From assembly GCF_016907925.1 (NCBI RefSeq), contig NZ_JAFBCZ010000002.1, positions 272,163-336,162 of the forward strand: a stretch of 64,000 bases of DNA, read 5' to 3'. Positions 39,041 through 49,102 of this stretch are shown here, one piece after another. The position numbers and the translations under genes were made by a program. How positions within the stretch are numbered: position 1 is the stretch's first letter; every line of letters starts with the position of its first letter. The notes under the pieces are model-generated. The model was not told the origin of the DNA and searched no databases. It saw only the letters and a list, made by a program, of their open reading frames with translations. The stretch is from Herpetosiphon giganteus. GTDB lineage: Bacteria; Chloroflexota; Chloroflexia; Chloroflexales; Herpetosiphonaceae.

Positions 39041-39517
39041 ATGGCGATCACAATTCAGCGGCTTGAGGTTGGCGACGAGGCGATTATTCAGCAGTTGGCA
39101 CTTGATGATGCGTTATTTGGGCTTGAACCTGATGATGATGAGCCATTAATTGCGCTTGACGATCAAGCGGCCCGCCAGTTTTTGGCCAATCCGGCGGTGC
39201 TCTATTGGGTCGCGCGCGAAGCCGAAGTGATTACTGGCTTTTTGTATTGTGTGGTCGTGCCGCTGCGTTCAGGCGCAGGCAGCGAAGTTTTGCTCTATGA
39301 GATTGGCGTACATCACCAGTGGCGACGCAACGGCATTGGCCAAGCCCTGTTGCAAACAATGGAAGCATGGATGGCGGTGCATGCAATGATCGCAGTCTGG
39401 GTGCTAGCCGATAATCCTGCTGCTACCACGTTTTATCAGGCCTGTGGCTTTGCGATTGAGGAAGAACAACCAACGTATTTGGTTAAGAACCTAGAAAGTA
39501 TGAAGGATGAGGGATGA
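39041..39517 (+). CDS. GNAT-family N-acetyltransferase
   Basis: 158 residues. The acetyl-CoA-binding motif A is present as EIGVHHQWRRNGIGQALLQT, and the C-terminal NPAATTFYQACGF is typical of GNAT enzymes. The substrate is unknown. ATG at 39041 follows AAGAAAGGG. Confidence 0.88.
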   Translation: MAITIQRLEVGDEAIIQQLALDDALFGLEPDDDEPLIALDDQAARQFLANPAVLYWVAREAEVITGFLYCVVVPLRSGAGSEVLLYEIGVHHQWRRNGIGQALLQTMEAWMAVHAMIAVWVLADNPAATTFYQACGFAIEEEQPTYLVKNLESMKDEG

Positions 39518-39965
39518 AGGATGAAATGCCAAAGTCAAAAATCAAAGATGAGGCTATTGGCTGTAGGCTATGGGCTATGGGAACAGCAATTAAGAAAATC
39601 GGTGGCAAAAAACATTCATGGCTATCGGAAGATTATTGGTGAAATTCGTGGTTCAACAATTGTGGCTGTTGGCTTTGGGTCAGCAACAACATAATCTCAA
39701 AAATCTGTGCCAATCTGGGGCTAAAAACATTCATGGCTGTGGGCTATAGGCTTTTAGCTAGCGGAAGATTATTGGTGCAATTCGTGGCTAAAAACAAAAA
39801 CAGCCTTCGCGTCCTTTGTGTTCTTCGCGGTTTCAGCCCTTCGTGTCCTTCGTAGATCAGCTTTAACGCAGAGGCGCAGAGAAGATATGGCTATGGGCTA
39901 TGGGCTAGCGGAACATGTGATGGTATGACACTGGTTCCAATAGCCTATAGCCCCTGACCCCTCGC
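39518..39965. repeat. Gene-free spacer of mosaic repeats
   Basis: Contains CTATTGGCTGTAGGCTATGG, AATCTGTGCCAATCTGGGGC, GCGGAAGATTATTGGTG (twice), CTTCGCGTCCTTTGTGTTCT, CGTGTCCTTCGTAGATCA, AACGCAGAGGCGCAGAGA and GGTTCCAATAGCCTATAGCC. The order and content closely resemble the 36-kb spacer. Confidence 0.7.
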
Positions 39966-42818
39966 TTACTGCCGACGGGCACGGTTTTTGGCGGCCCGCA
40001 AGCGTTCGATTGGATCTTCTGCTTCGTCAACGGCTTTGGTGGAATGTTCCGGTTTGCCCGTCAATGGCGCGGTTGGCGGGTTGTCTTTGGGCTTGACTTC
40101 GCGCTCGCTCTTATCACTGAACATTTGCTGACGCGCACGGCCCTTGGCCCCTTGCAGGCTGCTCATGGTGGCGGTTGGCGCAGCAGCAGCGGTTTGGCGT
40201 TCTTTGCGGGCTGTTTGCAAGGCCGTAAAATCTTTGCGCCGCAAATTAAGCCGACGGGCTGCAATATCAAGGAGCAGCAAAACTAGCGCTGCAAACAATA
40301 ATCCCAAATCAATTGGCGTAGCGCGGCGTACTGCATCGAGCGTATGATCAAAGGCTTGGATTGGTTGGCTCAGGCTGCGGCCAGCAGTTGCTTTTGCCAA
40401 GGTGCTGAGCAATTCAGGGTTGGCTTGGCCTTGGCGATATTCAGGCGAGTAGGGCACGATCAAGCCCAACGTGCGGGCAAATGCTGGCTTGCCATTGGCA
40501 TCATTGCCAACAACCTGAATCAAATAGGTGCCTGCAATGGGGCTGGCAACCCGTGCTCGATATTGGCCAGGCCCAACTTCGACCAAGGTTGCGTCGATAG
40601 CCTCGCCAGTTGGCCCAACCATACGCGCATTGACATTCATTGCAGTTTGGGGAGCGCCCTGCTCATCGGTGGCCACAATCTCAATTTGCACATCGCTGCC
40701 AATCAATGAAGCTTCGCCGCTCACGCTATCGTTGCTGATGCGCGGCAAGAGCCAGCCAACCAATTGGGCGGTGAAGCGCGGAAATTGATCCCACGTAACC
40801 CAATTGCTGGCCCACTTGCCCTTAAGATCGCTCGTCCAAGCGATGCTCCGGCCTAGCCCATATTGCCATTGGGCCAAGATTGGCGAGCCATCAGTTGCGG
40901 TCAAAATCACTTGGGCGTTGTCTTTTTCAACTGTGCCGTTGTAGCCCAACAGGCTTGGCAATCCCTCTTGCAAATCGGCCAGCACTGGGCTATCGCCAGC
41001 GTAGGCTGGAGTAAATTGCTCCTCAACGATGTAGGTGCCAACTGCTTGAATTGTTTCTTGCAAGAAGATTTGGGGCACTTCTTCCATGGCGCGGGCTGGA
41101 TAATAGCGTCCGCCGCCAAGCTCTGCGTAGCGTTGCAAGGCGTTATCCGAGCCATTGCCAGCGGCAACGACCGAGAGCGTGATGCCATCTTTGTTCATAT
41201 TTTCGGCAATGTTGCCAATATCGGTGGCATGGCCCCAGCCATCGGTCAACAGAATCGCATGTTTGATTTTGGCATCGCTTTGGCGCAATTGCTCGTAGGC
41301 AGCGTTCATGCCGCTAACCACGTTGGTTTGGCCATTGGGTGCTACCGGCGATAACGCCGCAACAACATCATCTTGGCTGGGAACTTTGTTGAGTTCAATC
41401 GTCCAGTGGGCTGCATCATCAAAGGTTACAACGCCCAATTTATCGTCTTTGCCCAACACAGCTGCTGCTTGGGCCACAGCTTCTTTGGCAATGTCGATCT
41501 TGCGCGTGCCACCACCAGCGCGGGCTGACATATCGCCACCGTTACAGTGACAAGCATCCATACTGCCCGATTTGTCGATGATAAACACCAAGGCAATGTC
41601 TGGGCGTTGCTGCCGATTGCGCACGTCCATACTGACTGGCAGGGCTTCTTCGATTGGCGTGGCGGTGTAGCCACCAACCCCAAAACTTTGGCGACCGCCG
41701 ATCATTGCCAAGCCTCGTCCAAGATCGCCAACATACGAGCGCAGCAATTTTTGGGTATCTTGATCAATATCCCGCGAAGGCACATTCAGCAACAAAATCG
41801 CTTCATAATCGCTCAGCGCTGCTAAATCGGTCGGCAAGCCAGTTGCTGGCACCACTACAGGCACTAGATTGGCTGCTTCGAGCGCTGGCCGTAGCGCGCT
41901 AGCATCGCCAACTTCGCCTTCAACAAGCAACACTTTGGGCGGGCCGCCAATTTGCACCAACGAAGCCGCCACATTATTTTGAGCGCGGGTATCGTTGGTT
42001 GGCACAACTTGGGCGCTGTAGCGATGAAAGCCTTGATCGTTGACAACCAAGCTAGTGGTGAAGCTCGTCGTGCCAACTGGTAAACTAATCGCTTCTTCGA
42101 ACACGATTTGCTCATCGGCACGCCAACGCAATTGAGCTGATTGCACCGTGTTGCTTTCGATTGTGGCGATCAGCTGAATCTCTTGGCCTGTGCGGGCTGC
42201 TGAGGGAGCGCGAAACGCGCTAATCGCCACTTCAGGGTTGCCTTGCTCGATGCCGGTTGGCACAATATCGATTGGCACATTGCGGCGTTGAGCAAGCGGA
42301 ACCATTTCCAAGGCGCGGCCACTGTTCTCGCCACCATCGGAGAGCAACACAAGCCGTTTTTGGGTGTCGGCGGGAAAGAGCGCCAAACCAAGTTGCAGCG
42401 CCTCGCTAATGTCGGTGCGCGCCGCGATTGGCACCGATTGAATCGTGCCTAAGCGCTGAATATCCGATGGCACGCGCTCAACCAAGGCGTTCTCGCCAAA
42501 GACCACAACTGCCGCTTTATCGCCCTCTTGCATGCTTTGGAGCGCTTCAGCAATAAACTGCTCGTTGGTGGAGCGTTGGCTAGGGGCGATCGAATCGGAG
42601 CTATCGAGCAAAAACACTGTGGTCAAGTTTTGAACTGGTTGGCGCACTTGGGTTCCGGCGAGGCTGCCGATCAAGCACAGCAGCAACAGCGTGCGCAAGC
42701 CGAGCGCCCACCAGCGGCGTTGGCCGCTACGGCCACGGCTGTTGAACCAGCCCAACAGCCATACCAACGGTAGCGCCAGCAAAAACCATAGATATTCTGG
42801 TCGAACAAACGAGAGCAT
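39966..42818 (-). CDS. Large membrane protein with two VWA-type domains
   Basis: 950 residues. Two N-terminal helices (about 8-25 and 40-57). First VWA with MIDAS-like DSSDS (72-76). Then a beta-sandwich region and a glutamine-amidotransferase-like region (about 295-400). A second VWA has a full MIDAS, DKSGSM (415-420), followed by a Cys/His-containing insertion. A membrane helix lies at about 855-875 and a charged cytoplasmic tail follows. Proteins of this shape accompany MoxR ATPases. It is the last gene of the minus-strand MoxR/VWA run. Confidence 0.88.
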   Translation of the reverse strand: MLSFVRPEYLWFLLALPLVWLLGWFNSRGRSGQRRWWALGLRTLLLLCLIGSLAGTQVRQPVQNLTTVFLLDSSDSIAPSQRSTNEQFIAEALQSMQEGDKAAVVVFGENALVERVPSDIQRLGTIQSVPIAARTDISEALQLGLALFPADTQKRLVLLSDGGENSGRALEMVPLAQRRNVPIDIVPTGIEQGNPEVAISAFRAPSAARTGQEIQLIATIESNTVQSAQLRWRADEQIVFEEAISLPVGTTSFTTSLVVNDQGFHRYSAQVVPTNDTRAQNNVAASLVQIGGPPKVLLVEGEVGDASALRPALEAANLVPVVVPATGLPTDLAALSDYEAILLLNVPSRDIDQDTQKLLRSYVGDLGRGLAMIGGRQSFGVGGYTATPIEEALPVSMDVRNRQQRPDIALVFIIDKSGSMDACHCNGGDMSARAGGGTRKIDIAKEAVAQAAAVLGKDDKLGVVTFDDAAHWTIELNKVPSQDDVVAALSPVAPNGQTNVVSGMNAAYEQLRQSDAKIKHAILLTDGWGHATDIGNIAENMNKDGITLSVVAAGNGSDNALQRYAELGGGRYYPARAMEEVPQIFLQETIQAVGTYIVEEQFTPAYAGDSPVLADLQEGLPSLLGYNGTVEKDNAQVILTATDGSPILAQWQYGLGRSIAWTSDLKGKWASNWVTWDQFPRFTAQLVGWLLPRISNDSVSGEASLIGSDVQIEIVATDEQGAPQTAMNVNARMVGPTGEAIDATLVEVGPGQYRARVASPIAGTYLIQVVGNDANGKPAFARTLGLIVPYSPEYRQGQANPELLSTLAKATAGRSLSQPIQAFDHTLDAVRRATPIDLGLLFAALVLLLLDIAARRLNLRRKDFTALQTARKERQTAAAAPTATMSSLQGAKGRARQQMFSDKSEREVKPKDNPPTAPLTGKPEHSTKAVDEAEDPIERLRAAKNRARRQ

Positions 42819-42917
42819 AACTTCACCCTAGCAAGGCCAAATGCCAACGGCATCGGGAGCCTCTCCATGAACAGCCTGCCCAGCAAAAACGCAGGGCGGT
42901 TGAATGTTACGGTTCAA

Positions 42918-43307
42918 TTAGATTTCAACTGGATACGGCAGTTGGAGCTCGTCACCAGCAACGCCGCGAATGCCCCAATTGTGAGCTGGCGTTTCGATCA
43001 GCGTAATTTCTACATCCTGCGGTTGAATGCCATGCACTTTGGCAATTTGGCCAAACAACCCTTGAATTAAAGCTTTTTTGGCGGCAATGCTGCGCCCAGC
43101 AAAACAGCTAATTTCAATAATCAGATAGTTGCTTGAGCGATCAGCTGGCATCAACCAATCATCAGCTGCCATTGGAAAAAAGCGTTGAAAGCGCTTATTG
43201 GCTGGCAATTGAAAATGCTCAACCATACAGCTATGAATGGTTTCGGCTAAGGCTGCCTTGATTGGATTGAGGCTACTGGCTAAGCCATAGATTTCGATTT
43301 GCGCCAT
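42918..43307 (-). CDS. Tautomerase-like small protein
   Basis: 129 residues from ATG 43307, preceded by GAGGA. The pattern of a short N-terminal strand, a helix with a conserved VEHFQLPANKRFQRFFP, then a second helix and strands, resembles the 4-oxalocrotonate tautomerase superfamily. The usual Pro-2 nucleophile is absent (Ala-Gln follow Met), so classic tautomerase chemistry is doubtful. It sits between two VWA genes on the same strand. Confidence 0.68.
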   Translation of the reverse strand: MAQIEIYGLASSLNPIKAALAETIHSCMVEHFQLPANKRFQRFFPMAADDWLMPADRSSNYLIIEISCFAGRSIAAKKALIQGLFGQIAKVHGIQPQDVEITLIETPAHNWGIRGVAGDELQLPYPVEI

Positions 43308-43323
43308 AAATCCTCGCTGTTTT

Positions 43324-45228
43324 TTAGGCTGCACTGCGGCGGGCATTCCACCAAAGTTTGAGCCGTGTCAAGGCGCTGCGTTGGGCAAAAACCCATTCAA
43401 TCAAAACGAAAATTAATGCTGCCAAGGCTAACCAACGCCACCATTCTTCGCGGCCAGCTTTGGCTTGGGTGGTTTCGCTTGAGCCAACTTGGCCACCGCC
43501 AATTTGGGCTACATCAAGCACCTGCACTGGCGTGATTTTGGCTTCGCTTTCGCGATAGGCATTGACGACATAGCGTTGGCTGCGAGCAACTACGCCATCA
43601 TTCAGCAATTCGACGCTATAAATGCCTGCTTGGTTCATGAGGCTGCCATCGAAGCTGATTAAGCCATTGCTTGGCGCTGCTTCGTGGGTTTTGCCGTCAG
43701 GCTGAATCAGCCGCACGCCGCTAATATCGTTGGTTACTGCAAAGGCAAATTCTTGGTCGGGCGGCAAAATCGCTGAATCGCCACCAGTGCCCGGGGCCAA
43801 GTAGCCAACCAAATTGGCAATCAACAAGGGAAACGAAATATTCAACGGCAAATCGGAATCGTGGGTGTCAAAGCCAAGCACTGCAATCCGCCGCCCATCA
43901 ACTTCGCCAGCAATCAACAACGGCCCAGCAGCGCTATCGATGACGGTATGTGCCCACGGCGCATTTTCAATCCGTGCCGATTTCAAGATGTTGACCTCGC
44001 CAAGTTCGACGTTGCGCAACAATGGGTCATCGGTTGGGGCTGGCCGTGGCACTGGCCGATCCAAGCTGCCTGTGACCGAAAAATATTCGGTTGAGCGATA
44101 GGGCGCGATAAACAGCAAGTTGCCTGGTGGCAGTGGCTCTGGCAAGCTCGCATCAAGAATCGTCAACAAGGCCGTGTCGGTAAAGGTCGCAGTTTCCGTC
44201 AGATAGGCCGAAACTTGCACCCGTGGCATCAAGCCTAAAGCCGTGGCCAAAAAGCGATTGCCCGGCGTGACAAAGCGCACTGGAATTGCATCGCTTGAGG
44301 GCCGAATCGCCCACGCCACATCATCGCTGGGCAAGCTATCGCTGCCATCAAGCCGCGCCTCGACGGTGCTGGCGGTTGACGGCACATCGATATTGACGGT
44401 TTGATCTTGGCCGGGCAGAATTTCCAAGTCGTAGGCGTTGAACAACGTGTCATCGAGGGTCACCAACAAGCGGCGCGTGACCCGTTCTTGGCCTTGGTTG
44501 GTGACGCGGGCAAAAAAGGTCAGCGTGCCAGGCGCTAGCTCGTTCAAGGCAATTGCGGCAATTGCTTGGTTGTTGTTGCTGCTGCCAACCGGAAAATAGC
44601 GAATTTTGGCTGGCAAGGTTGCGCTCATTGGCACAGTCACTTGGCCATCGGTCAAAATTGCCACTTCTGATTCTTCTTCGCGGGCGGCCAAAGCTCCAGC
44701 CAAACTCAAGGCTTGCGACATATCCGAGCCGCCGCCCAAGCGCAATTCGATGCCTTCGATCGCGTCGCGAATTTCGCGGCGGTCGGTGGTGGCGGCAGCA
44801 GGCACATCAAGCTCGCCGCCGATTGCCATAATCGTAGCGCGTGCGCCATCGGGCAGCTGGTCGACCAAGCGAATCGCCTCGTTTTTGGCTGCTTCAAGCC
44901 GATTGGCCTCAACATCGGTTGCGCCCATCGAAGCCGAGCGATCAATAATTACAATGAGATTTTGCCCACTAACCCCAACGGTTTCGCGAAACGGTCGCGC
45001 GATTGCAAACGCTAACAGCAAGGCAATCAGCAATTGCAGCCAGAGCAACCAATTGTGGCGTAGGCGTTGCCACGGCGCGTTGGCCTCAACATCGCGTACC
45101 AATTGATTCCACAAAAAGGTTGAAGAAACCGTTCGTTCCTCGCGACGCAGGCGCAAAATGTACATGGCTACAATCCCAGCCAAAACCGTACCGCCTGCGA
45201 TAAACATTAATGGTGCAATGAATCCCAT
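43324..45228 (-). CDS. BatA-type membrane protein with VWA domain
   Basis: 634 residues. N-terminal aerotolerance-regulator (BatA) region with helices at about 5-25 and 60-78. VWA domain with MIDAS DRSAS (96-100). A long beta-rich outer part follows, and a C-terminal helix at about 598-617. It is expected to face the outside of the membrane and work with the MoxR ATPase and DUF58 protein encoded upstream. The next gene starts 16 bp after its stop. Confidence 0.88.
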   Translation of the reverse strand: MGFIAPLMFIAGGTVLAGIVAMYILRLRREERTVSSTFLWNQLVRDVEANAPWQRLRHNWLLWLQLLIALLLAFAIARPFRETVGVSGQNLIVIIDRSASMGATDVEANRLEAAKNEAIRLVDQLPDGARATIMAIGGELDVPAAATTDRREIRDAIEGIELRLGGGSDMSQALSLAGALAAREEESEVAILTDGQVTVPMSATLPAKIRYFPVGSSNNNQAIAAIALNELAPGTLTFFARVTNQGQERVTRRLLVTLDDTLFNAYDLEILPGQDQTVNIDVPSTASTVEARLDGSDSLPSDDVAWAIRPSSDAIPVRFVTPGNRFLATALGLMPRVQVSAYLTETATFTDTALLTILDASLPEPLPPGNLLFIAPYRSTEYFSVTGSLDRPVPRPAPTDDPLLRNVELGEVNILKSARIENAPWAHTVIDSAAGPLLIAGEVDGRRIAVLGFDTHDSDLPLNISFPLLIANLVGYLAPGTGGDSAILPPDQEFAFAVTNDISGVRLIQPDGKTHEAAPSNGLISFDGSLMNQAGIYSVELLNDGVVARSQRYVVNAYRESEAKITPVQVLDVAQIGGGQVGSSETTQAKAGREEWWRWLALAALIFVLIEWVFAQRSALTRLKLWWNARRSAA

Positions 45229-45238
45229 AACTATCTAC

Positions 45239-45799
45239 TCACTCTGCTAGCTGCGCATCGGCATGATATTGCGCAAATTGTTGCAACGCCATCTGCTGAT
45301 CGGCTGGCGATTTAAAGGCTCGCTTGGGAATAACCACCAAACGATTATTCTTGGACATCAAAATAATATGTTCTGCTTCATCCAAGATTGTTTGAATGAA
45401 AATCCATTTAAATTCAATATTCCAATAAACATTTGTTTGTTGAATATAGGTTGGATAGATATTTACTGTTAATGGTGTTTCAAAGCTGATATGCTCAGTT
45501 TGATAGTTTTTTTTGAAATAATCTAAAGTAAATTCACGCATATCGCGATTGCTATAAACGACCCAGCCACTAATTAGCATCAAGCCGACTACAATTAACC
45601 ATACTGATAATTGATCAACTTGAATCAGCGAAGCGATAAAAAATGCAATCATTCCTATGCCTAAAACGTACAGTAATAGCACATAATAGCGATTTAAATT
45701 AAGTGCTTCTTGATATTTTGGTACATGCTTAAAGATTGCTAAATGTGCTGCTTGATAATCATTAAAATCAAGCTGATACTCTAATTCAATTGGTTGCAT
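45239..45799 (-). CDS. YcxB-like membrane protein
   Basis: 186 residues. Two hydrophobic helices (about 40-60 and 64-84), then a soluble C-terminal domain with IYPTYIQQT, IILMSKNNRLVVIPKRAF and a final short helix, as in YcxB-like proteins. Function unknown. It is A/T-richer than its neighbours. It begins 1 bp after the next upstream gene's stop, so translation is coupled. Confidence 0.72.
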   Translation of the reverse strand: MQPIELEYQLDFNDYQAAHLAIFKHVPKYQEALNLNRYYVLLLYVLGIGMIAFFIASLIQVDQLSVWLIVVGLMLISGWVVYSNRDMREFTLDYFKKNYQTEHISFETPLTVNIYPTYIQQTNVYWNIEFKWIFIQTILDEAEHIILMSKNNRLVVIPKRAFKSPADQQMALQQFAQYHADAQLAE

Positions 45800-45800
45800 A

Positions 45801-46166
45801 TTAAACCTTATGCTTTACTGCAACAACTGTATCGCGTGGGCCTGCTTGGGCTTCAGCTCGCCGAACTTTGGCTTTGGCTTCTGCATCTGGCAACAGATTA
45901 CCTGCATCATCAACAATCGACACATAGATAACATTGGCTGATTCTTGGCGATGGCGCGTAATTCGTGGATCGTCGATGATTTCATCACGTTCTAAATAGC
46001 CAATGTAGCGAATGCCACGATAACAAGAAAGCAGGCTGGCAATAATCAAGATAGCGCCGATAAACGGTCTATTTAATTGGGTTGCAACATATATTCCTGC
46101 AATCAACAAAACAATCGTTAAGCCATAGACAAAACGCCGTAAGCGTTTAAATTTATCCTTCTCCAT
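45801..46166 (-). CDS. Small two-helix membrane protein
   Basis: 121 residues with two transmembrane helices (about 12-29 and 33-50) and a charged cytoplasmic tail ending in Lys/Val. No family recognised. Tight spacing to the DUF58 gene (14 bp) and the YcxB gene (1 bp) marks it as a true operon member. Confidence 0.7.
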   Translation of the reverse strand: MEKDKFKRLRRFVYGLTIVLLIAGIYVATQLNRPFIGAILIIASLLSCYRGIRYIGYLERDEIIDDPRITRHRQESANVIYVSIVDDAGNLLPDAEAKAKVRRAEAQAGPRDTVVAVKHKV

Positions 46167-46180
46167 TTGTCCCTCAAACT

Positions 46181-47065
46181 CTAGCGCACAATTTGGCGTT
46201 CACGTAAGACTGAAACTAACAATGATTCTAGTGGCAAGCTGGTATCAACAAAGATATAGTTGATGCCGCGGGTTGTGCAAAAATGCTCAACTTCTTCGCG
46301 CCATGCTTGCAAGCGCTCAACATAACGTTGCAATAAATCGAGATCAGCACTAATATCGAGTGCCTCGCCACCTTCAGCGTCGAGCAATTTTAAATCGCCC
46401 TCGAATGGTGGGTTTAGCTCATCTGGTGAGAGCACATGCAGCACCGTTATCTCAAATGGGCGGCGGCCAAGCGTGCGCAAGGCTTCTTCCCAATCGGGTG
46501 TGAGCAAATCGCTACACAACAAGAGCGGCCCAGCAACCCGTGCAGTTTGCACATAGCGGCGGCTGGCTTGCAACAAACTGGTATTGCCGTTGCCTTTAAG
46601 TTGGCTGAGCAAGTTGAATAAGGGTGGCACGCCTGCCCGCCCACGCCCAGCAGGAATCCGTTGCTCGTTGCCGCCACCAAAACTGGTTACTTGGGCGCGA
46701 TCAAGGCTGGCTAAGGCGATGTAGCCCAAGGCTCCCGCTGCTTGCGCTGCATAGCGCAGCTTGTTTGGCTCACCCCAATCCATCGAAGCGCTGGTGTCAA
46801 TCAACAAGTGGAGCGTAATTTCTTCTTCGGCCACAAACAGCTTGAGGAAGAACTTCTCCAAGCGGGCATATAAATTCCAGTCGATTTGGCGAAAGTCGTC
46901 GCCGGGCGTGTAAGGCTTGAAATCGGCGTATTCAACCGACGAGCCACGGCGTGGCGAGCGACGTTCGCCTTGCATCTGGCCTGCAATATTGCGGCGCGTC
47001 AGCAGCGCCAAACGATCCAATTGTTTTAAGAATTGTGGTTCAAATAGCGCTGCTTGTTCGCTCAT
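46181..47065 (-). CDS. DUF58 protein (VWA-like, MoxR partner)
   Basis: 294 residues. The family signature is clear: RRGSSVEYADFKPYTPGDD followed by FRQIDWN, then the metal-site-like LLIDTSASMDW. DUF58 proteins accompany MoxR AAA+ ATPases in envelope or complex-assembly operons. ATG at 47065 begins MSEQAALFEPQFLKQLDRLA, the usual N-terminal helix of the family; the frame extends to 47089 without a better start. Confidence 0.92.
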   Translation of the reverse strand: MSEQAALFEPQFLKQLDRLALLTRRNIAGQMQGERRSPRRGSSVEYADFKPYTPGDDFRQIDWNLYARLEKFFLKLFVAEEEITLHLLIDTSASMDWGEPNKLRYAAQAAGALGYIALASLDRAQVTSFGGGNEQRIPAGRGRAGVPPLFNLLSQLKGNGNTSLLQASRRYVQTARVAGPLLLCSDLLTPDWEEALRTLGRRPFEITVLHVLSPDELNPPFEGDLKLLDAEGGEALDISADLDLLQRYVERLQAWREEVEHFCTTRGINYIFVDTSLPLESLLVSVLRERQIVR

Positions 47066-47092
47066 GTCAACATCTCCACACTCAACCAAGGA

Positions 47093-47818
47093 TTATTGAT
47101 TTTGGCTTGCCAAGGTGATTGCTGCATCGAAGCCTTCCATTGGGTAGGCACCAGGAATGATGTAGTTGCCAATGAAAAAGGCTGGCGTGCCAGTTGCTTG
47201 AGCAGCGACGGCCTCGGCGGTTTCAGCGTTAACTTGGGCTAAGACTGCTGGGTCTGCTTGGCATTGGGCAAAGGTTGTTGGGTTCAAGCCCAATTCTTCT
47301 GCATACTTGAGCATTGTTTTGGGTGCAAGGCTAGGATCAATGCCCCACTCGCTGGCGCGCACAAACAAGATGTCGTACATCTCCCAAAATTTGCCTTGAT
47401 CCATGGCGCAGAAGCTGGCAACACCGGCTGCTGGCGCTGAGGTATGGCTTTCGACGGCGATATAGTTGCGGAATACATAGCGCACTTTGCCAGTGTCGAT
47501 ATATTTGGCCTTCAGGTCAGGAAAAACCGAGACATGATGGCGCTGGCAGAATGGGCATTGGAAATCGCTATATTCAACAATCGTCACTGGCGCGTTCGGA
47601 TCGCCAAGTGAGCGTTGGTCGTCGGCAGGAATTTGGGCTGGCTTGGCCAACGGAATAAATTCGCTGGCAATGCCCAACGTATCTTTGGTTGGCGGCGGCG
47701 CAGGCGTTGATGGCACAATCGTTGGGCGAATACTGACTTGACGGCCTGTATCAGCTTCGTAGCTGCCACAGCTGGCCAAAACGAGAGCCAAGATGATTAG
47801 GGCAATACGGCGGGTCAT
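47093..47818 (-). CDS. DsbA-family thioredoxin-like lipoprotein
   Basis: 241 residues. The lipoprotein signal ends at LASC (Cys 17). The thioredoxin-fold active site is CPFC in FQCPFCQRHHV. The C-terminal GTPAFFIGNYIIPGA contains the cis-Pro loop. It is likely to oxidise or isomerise disulfides on the outer face of the membrane. Its ATG overlaps the moxR stop by 4 bp (ATGA), tying it firmly to the MoxR operon. Confidence 0.92.
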   Translation of the reverse strand: MTRRIALIILALVLASCGSYEADTGRQVSIRPTIVPSTPAPPPTKDTLGIASEFIPLAKPAQIPADDQRSLGDPNAPVTIVEYSDFQCPFCQRHHVSVFPDLKAKYIDTGKVRYVFRNYIAVESHTSAPAAGVASFCAMDQGKFWEMYDILFVRASEWGIDPSLAPKTMLKYAEELGLNPTTFAQCQADPAVLAQVNAETAEAVAAQATGTPAFFIGNYIIPGAYPMEGFDAAITLASQNQ

Positions 47819-48804
47819 GCTTCTTCCTTAATTGATTCCAAAATGCTATTAACGATGCTTTCGCTATTAACTCCCTCAGCTTGACCCTCAAACGACAAGA
47901 TAATCCGGTGGCGCAAGGTTGGGGTTGCCATATCGCGCAAATCGCGGTAGGCCACATTGGTGCGGCCATCAAGCAAGGCGCTAATTTTGCCAGCCAAAAT
48001 CAAGGCTTGCATGCCCCGAGGGCTGGAGCCATAGCTAACATAGCGTTTGACTTGCTCTGGTGCGAGCGCACTGTCTGGATGGGTTGCGCTAATAATGCGG
48101 GCGGCATAGCTCAACACATGGGTCGCAACGGGCACCGAACGCGCCATCTGTTGCAGCTGAATCAAGGTCGCGCCATTAATCACTTTTTGCGGCTTGGCTT
48201 GATCCGTGCCAGTGGTGCGTTGGGCAATTTCTACCAACTCTTGCGGTGATGGAAATGGCACATTAATTTTGAAGAAGAAACGGTCGAGCTGCGCTTCTGG
48301 CAGCGGGTAAGTTCCTTCCATTTCGAGTGGGTTTTGGGTTGCGAGCACAAAGAATGGCTCTTCGAGCTTGTAGCTGGTGCGGGCCACACTGACCGTATGT
48401 TCTTGCATGGCCTCAAGCAGTGCCGATTGGGTTTTTGGCGTTGCGCGGTTAATTTCATCGGCCAGCACAAGGTTGGAAAAAATCGGCCCGCGTTGGAAGC
48501 GGAACTCTTTTTGACCTTGTTCATCTTCGGCGATGATCGTGGTACCGATGATGTCAGCAGGCATCAAGTCGGGGGTAAACTGAATCCGACTGAATTGGCA
48601 ATCGACAGCATCAGAAAGCGTCCGAATTAGGGTGGTTTTGGCCAAGCCAGGCACACCTTCGAGCAAGGCATTGCCGCCTGCCAGCAAGGTAATTAATGTT
48701 TGGCGGATCAAGGCACGTTGCCCTACAATCACTTTGCCTATTTCAGCCTCAATGGCAGCGGCAGTGCGCCGAAACATCTCAGCATCGCGTTCAGTGTATT
48801 GCAT
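47815..48804 (-). CDS. MoxR-family AAA+ ATPase
   Basis: 329 residues. Walker A GVPGLAKTT, Walker B LVLADEINRATPKTQSALLEAM and the sensor-like LATQNPLEMEGTYPLPEAQL are diagnostic for MoxR ATPases, chaperone-like machines that act with VWA-containing partners. AGGAG precedes the ATG. DUF58 and two VWA-membrane genes are downstream. Confidence 0.95.
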   Translation of the reverse strand: MQYTERDAEMFRRTAAAIEAEIGKVIVGQRALIRQTLITLLAGGNALLEGVPGLAKTTLIRTLSDAVDCQFSRIQFTPDLMPADIIGTTIIAEDEQGQKEFRFQRGPIFSNLVLADEINRATPKTQSALLEAMQEHTVSVARTSYKLEEPFFVLATQNPLEMEGTYPLPEAQLDRFFFKINVPFPSPQELVEIAQRTTGTDQAKPQKVINGATLIQLQQMARSVPVATHVLSYAARIISATHPDSALAPEQVKRYVSYGSSPRGMQALILAGKISALLDGRTNVAYRDLRDMATPTLRHRIILSFEGQAEGVNSESIVNSILESIKEEA

Positions 48805-48898
48805 CCAAACTCCTTATCAACAAAAGGCTATAGGTCTCTGAATCATACCTGATTCAAGCAAAAACCTATAGCCTCGAACCTAAAACTCTTGCTCTTCG

Positions 48899-49093
48899 CT
48901 ACGTGAGTTGTGTTGTGGCATAAACCAACAGAGCAATTGTGGTGAGCAAAAAGCCCATCCAGCCGAGCGCAGTAGCAGCAAACGAAATCGTCATTGCACG
49001 TTGGCTGATGTTGAAGCGTCGCGTCGCGACCAACAGGGTCCACATACCGCCTGCAAGCAGGCTTAGAAACACGAACTCAAGGGCTAGAAACAT
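48899..49093 (-). CDS. Small two-helix membrane protein
   Basis: 64 residues forming two hydrophobic helices (about 3-23 and 36-58) joined by an Arg-rich turn. It lies 9 bp after the stop of the coiled-coil gene and before moxR on the same strand. Function unknown. Confidence 0.65.
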   Translation of the reverse strand: MFLALEFVFLSLLAGGMWTLLVATRRFNISQRAMTISFAATALGWMGFLLTTIALLVYATTQLT

Positions 49094-49102
49094 AGAATCC
49101 TC

